Positions 1 to 5,044 of a DNA stretch of 5,044 nucleotides are shown here, piece after piece. Every line of letters begins with the position of its first letter. Position 1 is the stretch's first letter. Position numbers and translations under genes: made by a program. This DNA comes from Bacilli bacterium. GTDB taxonomy: Bacteria > Bacillota > Bacilli > RF39 > UBA660. The DNA is taken from contig JAFXSE010000056.1 in NCBI GenBank assembly GCA_017525855.1, forward strand, positions 1 to 5,044, given 5' to 3'. The notes beneath the pieces are model-generated. The model did not search any database, had not been told where the DNA came from, and was given only the letters and a program-made list of their open reading frames with translations.

Positions 1-1461
1 AATATTAAAATCCTGGAATTCATCTTCATTTGCAATATTTATATATTTAAATGCATAATTATATAACTTTTGAGCATTTTCTTTGTTTACTACTCTGAAA
101 ATATTTAAGTAAATAAAATCGCTAGAATGCGCTTTATTATCTACTAAAACCTTCGTTTTTCCTTTTGCAGAAACAGTTTTTAATATTAAATTACTTGCAT
201 TATATCTTGTCATAGCAATATTTACTGCGAAGTTAAGGTAGTTACTATTAAAAGCGATTTCAATGACCATAAATTTTTTATTTTTATCAACTTTTAATCT
301 ATAATAATTTACATAATAACTAGTATGTCTTCCATAATTAAATGATTTTTCGACCGGAATAAGAGCTCCATTTACTTTTGAAAATTGGGCTTCAACATTG
401 AATTTTTCATAATTTTTCTCTGGGGCATTTTCATTTTTTGCCAAAGATAAATATAAAGTTGGATTATCTTCAGATTTTATATTGAAGTTTTTAATACTTG
501 TACTTGGAAGATAAACTATTGCTGTTCTAAGAGCAGGATCATATGATCCATCAATTGATCTTTCTAAAGTTGGAGATAATTCTGGATTTTGCTTAGCTTT
601 GTAAACAGTACTTTCTTTAGCGAGTGCAGCTTTAACAGTCATAGGAGATACTGAAAATTCTCCTCCAGTATCAACTTCTGAATCTCTAAATGTAACGGCG
701 ATATTTAAATCATTAAAATATGAATTAATTTTACTATATAAAAATACAGGTAAATCAGTTTCTCTATAAGAAAGTTCTACAGATTTGCCGAATTGAACTT
801 CATCGAAATTATTTTCTAGATTTCTTATATAATATGAAACATAAAAGAAAAATCCTGAATCTACTTCGTTTGAATTTTGTACTTTTCTTTTTGCGATAAT
901 TATTTCATCTGAAGTTTTTCCAGATGTCATAGATAATCTATCCCCTATTCCTCTTAAATTAAAAACTGTATTTGGATCATCGGCCCATGCAATTTCTCCT
1001 TCTCCTCCCAAGGTAACAAAATTAACAATAAGACTAGAAGTTGTAAAGAATTTTAATCTTAATTTATCTTTTGAAACTGATAATAATTGTTCAGTACTTG
1101 GATTAGGATAAAATTGATCAGTACTAGAAGCAATATCATTATACATAGGAATAGATGTAAGAATGAATATATCTTCTGGTTTATCAGATATTACATTTAC
1201 AAAGAAATAATTATCTTGGCCACCTTCATCTTTTAATTTTGTATAAATATATTCTAATCCGCTCCTTTGAGTAGAATATTTAGCAGTTTGGGATGTAGGA
1301 GTGCTACCTTTTAATTTTTCAACATCATATTCATCATAATATTTTCTTTCTATATATGAGCCATAAGTATAAGTTAATGCACTTTGATTTACTGATGCAG
1401 CATGAATAATTAAAGGCATATTTAAATCTACATCTTGATCATCATATGTTATCATAAATAA
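1..1461 (-). other. Cysteine-free C-terminal ectodomain segment (residues 1162-1648)
   Basis: After C1161 the frame continues for 487 codons without a single TGT or TGC, although the preceding 1161 residues hold 20 cysteines including C16 of the signal peptide. The segment keeps the same codon use and beta-like alternation, with sequons at N1186 and N1582. It is richer in Lys/Tyr/Asn near the end (GRHTSYYVNYYRLKV, residues about 1530-1545). No membrane helix or coiled coil is visible before the window ends. The cysteine change marks a likely domain boundary. Confidence 0.6.
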
Positions 1462-4400
1462 GCAACTATATTGATTATTACTTATAGTTATTGGTTTACA
1501 AAGAACTTTTTGATCTGTATTTACTTCTATAATATCTAAAGTTAAATCTTCATTTGGTAAACGAACAGTTAAAGAAAATACTTCGGTATCAATTGAATCT
1601 GTTTTATCAGTCCATACTCCAATAACTAAATTTAAATCTTCTAAAGAATTTGTATGAGGTATTTTAATTTTTTTTTCTTGTGCTTTTAACATTATATAAT
1701 ATTTATCAATAGATAGAATTGAATCTCTTCCGGGCGGTAATAATGCAAAATCAGCATTTTTAGTTGTAGGTCTTATTCCTCCTACATTAATATATAATCC
1801 TGCAACTTCAGATTGGAAATCAAAATCAACTCTGGTAGCATCATGTGGAAGCCAAATTTCATAAAATTGGTAAATTCTTTCATTTTTAGATACATCTACA
1901 TTTCCTATTATATATTCATTAACTTGAATAACAACTTTAGGAATATCAGTAAAAGCATAATTATTTGGAGTAATTCTTGTTATAATGGAAAATGGATAAA
2001 ATTTAAAATCTTCTACATAATCTCCAATTTGAGAAATTTGAATAGATAATAATAAATAACATCCTTCAATACAATCTTGAGTATCTTCAATGCCAATTTC
2101 AAATCTTTTAGTATATCCATTAAAAGGCAAAGAGTCCCCCCAATCAGCTGACGGCATTCTATAAATTCCTCTCCAATTTGCTTCTTGATCAATATCTGTT
2201 TTATCTTTTCTTACAACTTTTCCCCAAACATTACCGAAATCTCTTAAGAAATTTACTGAAACTTCCCCAATTTCATTTTTTCCGATATCAGTATATAAAT
2301 AATAAAAACTATCACCACATGTAAAATCTCTTTTAGCTTGACTTTTTTGCAAATAAGTTGGAGTATTTTTAATTTGTCTGATAGTAATTTCTATCATTGG
2401 TTCTGTAGTTTTAGTAGCATCAATTATATTTTTAGTATATTGAGCTTCAACTATAATATTACAAAGAGTATCTTTATTACATTGACTTATAATTTCACTT
2501 TCTGATAAATAGAAAATTTGACTTCTTGTTATAGAATATTGTTTGAAAGGAGAAGTATTACTATTAGAATAAAATTTTATATTGTAATAGGCTTGATCAA
2601 TAATATTGGCATAAATTGCCAATTCTTTTGATGGATCTGCAAGAGGATATAAAAATCTTATAGTTCTGAAATCATTGTTGAAAATAACTTGTTGATTTAT
2701 ATTTTCTCCAACTACTATTTCTGTTATGGAATCATCATCTGAAGTTTCATAACCAGCTACATATATCATGCACATTTTATGATTATAATTAGATAAATCA
2801 GCTTCTAATATTTTTATATTATATTGATAATTTTCTGAGCTATATCCTGAACTAGATTTGTTAAGAATTTCTTGGGCATATCCATCAGAAAATTCAATTT
2901 CCTTTTCTGTGGTTGAATCTTCTTTTTCTTTTCTAGTTACTTTAAATTCGCAGTTAAGTTCGAAAAAGTTTGCTAAGAAAGATTTTTCTTTTTTAGTTCT
3001 ATAATTTGGTAAAAGCACAGTTTTATTTTTTTCCGAAGTTGTAGGATCAATTTCAACTAAATAACTTTCACCAGAAAGAATATTTTCTTTTAATTGTATA
3101 AAATTACTTCCTTCATAACTATATTTAATAGTGAAAAATGAATTAAGTTTAGCAGTATAATCTAATTCCACCAATTCATATGGAACTTGTGCCATATTAA
3201 AATAATAAACAATTTTATTTGAAAGATAATATTTATAATAAGAAATATCAATTATTTCTTCTCTTAATTGGCCATTTGATGGTTTTATTGCTACATTATC
3301 AAATCCTTTAGCATTAAAAGTGACATCTCCACTATAAATCATAATATCAACAATTAATATTTGAATTCTAACTCCTCCTTTGAAATCAATTTTAAATGTT
3401 CCTTTTTCTTCATTTAAAACATATTTTGAGAATTGTTCATTTTCTACTAATACTATAGTTTTTCCTGGAGTATTAAAAGTAACATCAACTTCACAATATC
3501 CATTATTTTCATTATCATCATCTTTGCAATAAACAATCATTACTGGCTTTTCTGGAGATAAAGCAGAATAATCTTTATCAATTGCAAAGTCATAAACAGT
3601 CATTTTACTAGTCCTCTTTGGATGATTAAATTTTTGAATGGTGCTTATATCATATGAACAATCTGGATATGATAAACATGTATAAGTATACATTTCAGCA
3701 ACTCCTTTTCTATTGTACATATAATAATTTAATTTTTTATCACTTTTTACAACATCTGCTGGATTAAAAGCAGCATATTTTCCTTTTGGAATTATTCTTC
3801 TATATGTTTGTCCCATTGTTTGTGGGAGATAAAAATTATAAATACTTTCCATTTTTGTTACTTCTAAAATAGATAAAGAATAAGCTACATAATACATTTT
3901 AACCTCTTCTTCATAAGAAAATTCAAAGCAAACAGATCTTTTTAATCCATTTGTTTCTATCATATATGATAATAATCCATCTTTTATTTCTTTTTCTGTT
4001 TCTTCCATATACATTCCATTCTCATCAGCCAACCAAAATAAAGCATATTTAGAATGAATTCTCGCAGTTAAAAAATATTTGTTAACATTTGAATATTTTC
4101 CTTCAGCAAAAGCAGGAATTGGAAAACATTCTTCTCTAAAATATCCTGCTTGACCAGATAATAAACCCATAACTTCAGGGCCATTAGGATATAATAAATT
4201 ATCTGCAGCTTTTTCTTCATAGACAACATGTACATTAAGATTTAAAAATTCTCCTGTATTAGCTCCTTTTATTGTAAAAGTTGCTAAAATATTGCTATTA
4301 GTATTATTAACTATGGGTAATGTGACAATTCTTCCAGAATCAAATTTATATTGTTCAGAAGAACCTTCATCATCATCAATCAATATTTGTACATAAGAAC

Positions 4401-4944
4401 TTCCCTCAACTCCAATTGTTAAAAAACTTCCTTCTTTTACTTCTCCTATTGCAGAAAATCTCATTTCTCTATTATTTGATGAAACTAAATAAGAAAAAAC
4501 TGAATTTGGATCTATTTCTGCAACTTGACTTCCATCGAAAGTTAAAGTATATCCACATCCAGCTTCTTCACAAGTAACTAAAATATATAAATCTTTTTTT
4601 TCAAATTGTTCTTTTTTTATATATATCATAGCGGCTTTTTCATCAGTTTTTTTATATAAAATTTCTCTGCCATCATTACAACTTGCTCCCTCTTGAGAAA
4701 AACATAATAAAGGTGTAGGAGTATTTTCATTAGGAGTTACTGTTACTTTGACATATAATGGAATCTCCCTTTCGCTACCAAATTCTAATGCAACTGATTG
4801 CACTTTTTCACCTGTTGTATGCTTATATTCAGCTGAATATGATGCTGGATTATATTTTACCCATTCTGTATCTTTGCCATTTATAAATGTTATTAAGCAC
4901 AAGAATAAGAATGCAATTTTAATTATACCATTTAGATTTACCAT
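1..4944 (-). CDS. Giant secreted or surface beta-rich Cys-pair protein, 5' part (3' end outside window)
   Basis: One uninterrupted frame of 1648 codons runs from the ATG at 4944-4942 to base 1 with no stop, so the gene is partial at its 3' end. The start is well fixed: it is the first ATG after an in-frame TAA at 4962-4960, it has G at -3 and G at +4, and it opens directly into a signal peptide (residues 1-23). The mature part has 19 cysteines, mostly as close pairs (81/89, 125/130, 423/429, 473/484, 822/828, 958/962, 1149/1161), and none after 1161. Sequons for N-glycosylation lie at N213, N640, N695, N796, N1186 and N1582. Alternating hydrophobic and polar residues suggest tandem beta-sandwich modules; this is inference. 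I see no enzyme motif and no membrane helix beyond the signal peptide. Codon use is even throughout: AGA for nearly all Arg (one CGT, a few AGG), GAA over GAG, CAA for nearly all Gln, TGG for Trp. By memory it resembles large uncharacterised ciliate surface proteins, which often end in one C-terminal membrane helix; such a helix would lie beyond base 1. The existence of the gene is near certain, secretion is likely, and the function is unknown. Confidence 0.95.
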   Translation of the reverse strand, partial: MVNLNGIIKIAFLFLCLITFINGKDTEWVKYNPASYSAEYKHTTGEKVQSVALEFGSEREIPLYVKVTVTPNENTPTPLLCFSQEGASCNDGREILYKKTDEKAAMIYIKKEQFEKKDLYILVTCEEAGCGYTLTFDGSQVAEIDPNSVFSYLVSSNNREMRFSAIGEVKEGSFLTIGVEGSSYVQILIDDDEGSSEQYKFDSGRIVTLPIVNNTNSNILATFTIKGANTGEFLNLNVHVVYEEKAADNLLYPNGPEVMGLLSGQAGYFREECFPIPAFAEGKYSNVNKYFLTARIHSKYALFWLADENGMYMEETEKEIKDGLLSYMIETNGLKRSVCFEFSYEEEVKMYYVAYSLSILEVTKMESIYNFYLPQTMGQTYRRIIPKGKYAAFNPADVVKSDKKLNYYMYNRKGVAEMYTYTCLSYPDCSYDISTIQKFNHPKRTSKMTVYDFAIDKDYSALSPEKPVMIVYCKDDDNENNGYCEVDVTFNTPGKTIVLVENEQFSKYVLNEEKGTFKIDFKGGVRIQILIVDIMIYSGDVTFNAKGFDNVAIKPSNGQLREEIIDISYYKYYLSNKIVYYFNMAQVPYELVELDYTAKLNSFFTIKYSYEGSNFIQLKENILSGESYLVEIDPTTSEKNKTVLLPNYRTKKEKSFLANFFELNCEFKVTRKEKEDSTTEKEIEFSDGYAQEILNKSSSGYSSENYQYNIKILEADLSNYNHKMCMIYVAGYETSDDDSITEIVVGENINQQVIFNNDFRTIRFLYPLADPSKELAIYANIIDQAYYNIKFYSNSNTSPFKQYSITRSQIFYLSESEIISQCNKDTLCNIIVEAQYTKNIIDATKTTEPMIEITIRQIKNTPTYLQKSQAKRDFTCGDSFYYLYTDIGKNEIGEVSVNFLRDFGNVWGKVVRKDKTDIDQEANWRGIYRMPSADWGDSLPFNGYTKRFEIGIEDTQDCIEGCYLLLSIQISQIGDYVEDFKFYPFSIITRITPNNYAFTDIPKVVIQVNEYIIGNVDVSKNERIYQFYEIWLPHDATRVDFDFQSEVAGLYINVGGIRPTTKNADFALLPPGRDSILSIDKYYIMLKAQEKKIKIPHTNSLEDLNLVIGVWTDKTDSIDTEVFSLTVRLPNEDLTLDIIEVNTDQKVLCKPITISNNQYSCLFMITYDDQDVDLNMPLIIHAASVNQSALTYTYGSYIERKYYDEYDVEKLKGSTPTSQTAKYSTQRSGLEYIYTKLKDEGGQDNYFFVNVISDKPEDIFILTSIPMYNDIASSTDQFYPNPSTEQLLSVSKDKLRLKFFTTSSLIVNFVTLGGEGEIAWADDPNTVFNLRGIGDRLSMTSGKTSDEIIIAKRKVQNSNEVDSGFFFYVSYYIRNLENNFDEVQFGKSVELSYRETDLPVFLYSKINSYFNDLNIAVTFRDSEVDTGGEFSVSPMTVKAALAKESTVYKAKQNPELSPTLERSIDGSYDPALRTAIVYLPSTSIKNFNIKSEDNPTLYLSLAKNENAPEKNYEKFNVEAQFSKVNGALIPVEKSFNYGRHTSYYVNYYRLKVDKNKKFMVIEIAFNSNYLNFAVNIAMTRYNASNLILKTVSAKGKTKVLVDNKAHSSDFIYLNIFRVVNKENAQKLYNYAFKYINIANEDEFQDFNI
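1585..2487 (-). other. Central conserved-looking block (residues 820-1120)
   Basis: This is the most distinctive part of the protein. In order it holds C822/C828 (SQCNKDTLCNIIV), a lone C876 (DFTCGDSFYYLY), W907 (NVWGKVV), W935 (ADWGDSLPFNGY), the tight pair C958/C962 (DTQDCIEGCYLLLSIQ), W1031 (EIWLPHDATRVDF), a Gly/Asn motif at 1051-1066 (YINVGGIRP, then NADF), P1070-P1071-G1072, and W1111 (IGVWTDKTDS). Five of the eight tryptophans in the visible protein lie here or at its edge. From memory, the CIEGCYLLL, INVGxxRPTxxNADF and VWTDKTDS elements recur in large uncharacterised ciliate proteins. No biochemical role is known to me. Confidence 0.45.
3493..3678 (-). other. Second Cys-pair cluster (residues 423-484)
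   Basis: Two further close pairs lie within 62 residues: C423/C429 (YTCLSYPDCSYDI) and C473/C484 (YCKDDDNENNGYCEVDV). Both follow the pattern aromatic-rich strand, Cys, polar loop, Cys, strand, as in the pair at 125/130. The loop of the second pair is strongly acidic and Asn-rich (residues 475-481), a composition compatible with metal binding or simply with an exposed loop. The repeated pattern suggests that the ectodomain is built from related beta modules. Sequence identity between the modules is too low for me to define repeat borders by eye. Confidence 0.45.
4126..4704 (-). other. N-terminal Cys-pair module (residues 81-273)
   Basis: This part carries two close cysteine pairs, C81/C89 and C125/C130. 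The second sits in a strand-like context (LYILVTCEEAGCGYTLTF) typical of an edge strand followed by a hairpin. An acidic run at residues 189-193 (IDDDE) and a sequon at N213 follow. The segment at 250-275 (PNGPEVMGLL, then EECFPIP with C273) reads as a compact conserved turn-rich block. I recall similar wording in ciliate giant surface proteins but cannot confirm it. Boundaries are set by the cysteines, not by a known domain model. Confidence 0.5.
4876..4944 (-). other. Signal peptide coding segment (residues 1-23)
   Basis: The N-terminus has the three-part layout of an ER signal peptide. A short polar start has its only charge at K9, a hydrophobic core (IAFLFLCLITFI, residues 10-21) follows, and then N22-G23 precedes the charged K24-D25-T26-E27. 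Gly at -1 and Ile at -3 make cleavage after G23 the best guess. The core is short, and nothing hydrophobic of similar length follows in the visible protein. This favours a cleaved signal over a membrane anchor, and it implies entry to the secretory pathway in a eukaryotic cell. Confidence 0.88.
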
Positions 4945-5044
4945 CACTTCTTTTATATTTTATATATCTTAAAAAAAAATTAATTATGAATAAATATTTT
5001 ATAGAATTTAATAATTATTTAAACATATTTTAAATTTTTAATTA
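4945..5044 (-). promoter_or_regulatory. AT-rich upstream region (5' UTR and probable core promoter)
   Basis: Only 7 of these 100 bases are G or C. On the minus strand it contains a T9 tract (4979-4971), a TATA-like run (TATATAAAATATAAAA, 4966-4951) ending 6 bases before the ATG, and an in-frame TAA at 4962-4960. A TCATA at 4989-4985 fits the loose initiator consensus of parabasalids (TCA-Py-T/A), but such a short motif is expected by chance here. No Shine-Dalgarno-like GGAGG is present. I cannot assign a transcription start. The region ends at the window edge with no telomere-like G/C repeat. Confidence 0.4.

Noticed and set aside
1668..1676. T9 run inside the gene (A9 on the coding strand), possible slippage or frameshift site
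   Set aside because: The same frame stays open on both sides and the local protein keeps its style, so no frameshift is needed. Other runs of 7-8 T (4594-4601, 4612-4618) are equally in frame.
1813..2049. Plus-strand 78-codon ORF
   Set aside because: It lies wholly inside the minus-strand giant gene, is dominated by Ile/Asn/Lys/Tyr/Phe from antisense AT-rich codons, and has no recognisable motif. It is a shadow.
1..4944. Short introns (15-25 bases) of the heterotrich type
   Set aside because: Such introns would usually bring an in-frame stop or a frame change. The frame is continuous from start to window edge, and I saw no stretch where the protein style lapses.
4748..4972. Plus-strand 74-codon ORF
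   Set aside because: It is antisense to the signal peptide and first residues of the real gene and runs into the AT-rich upstream region. Composition is unremarkable and no homology is recognised.
4981..5017. Inverted repeat TAATTAT (4981-4987) / ATAATTA (5011-5017)
   Set aside because: Seven-base inverted repeats are expected by chance in DNA that is 93% A+T. There is no G/C stem and no adjoining tract to make it a terminator or operator.
1..5044. Bacterial or phage origin (giant surface adhesin)
   Set aside because: There is no Shine-Dalgarno before the start, no neighbouring genes, a eukaryote-like signal peptide, and cysteine-pair modules with sequons, which fit a protist better. A bacterial adhesin repeat pattern is not seen.
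4945..5044. Macronuclear telomere or contig-end repeat
   Set aside because: No CCCCAAA, CCCCAA, CCCTAA or related repeat is present on either strand at either edge of the window.

Overview
The window holds one thing: the 5' part of a single very long protein-coding gene on the minus strand, plus about 100 bases of its upstream region. Reading the reverse complement from the ATG at 4944, I followed one open frame with no stop to base 1, which is 1648 codons. The gene runs off the left edge, so its C-terminus lies outside the window. It has no in-frame interruption and no apparent frame change that would demand an intron.

The product looks like a large secreted or cell-surface protein. It starts with a textbook signal peptide (about residues 1-23). 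A beta-rich, Tyr/Ile/Asn/Asp/Lys-rich body follows, with repeated short-spaced cysteine pairs up to residue 1161 and six N-glycosylation sequons. The last 487 visible residues contain no cysteine at all. I see no catalytic motif and no transmembrane helix after the signal peptide. From memory only, the segments around residues 250-275 and 820-1120 resemble a family of giant 'hypothetical' or 'putative transmembrane' proteins of ciliates. I cannot verify that without a search, and I give no gene symbol.

The organism is most likely a unicellular eukaryote with a very AT-rich genome. The reasons are the giant intronless-looking secreted protein, an upstream region that is 93 of 100 bases A or T, strong preference for AGA (Arg), GAA (Glu) and CAA (Gln), and no bacterial ribosome-binding-site or operon layout. 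All Trp codons are TGG, Gln is CAA or CAG, and Cys is TGT or TGC. The standard genetic code therefore fits. Tetrahymena-, Paramecium- or Oxytricha-type codes (TAA/TAG = Gln), the Euplotes code (TGA = Cys) and the Blepharisma code (TGA = Trp) are unlikely. A ciliate with the standard code (for example a heterotrich such as Stentor, or a litostome such as the rumen ciliates) is my leading guess. A parabasalid or an amoeba remains possible.

Layout from right to left: 5044-4945, AT-rich upstream or intergenic DNA; 4944-4876, signal peptide; 4875 to about 1462, cysteine-containing ectodomain; 1461-1, cysteine-free ectodomain continuing off the window. There are no RNA genes, mobile elements, CRISPR arrays or telomere repeats.
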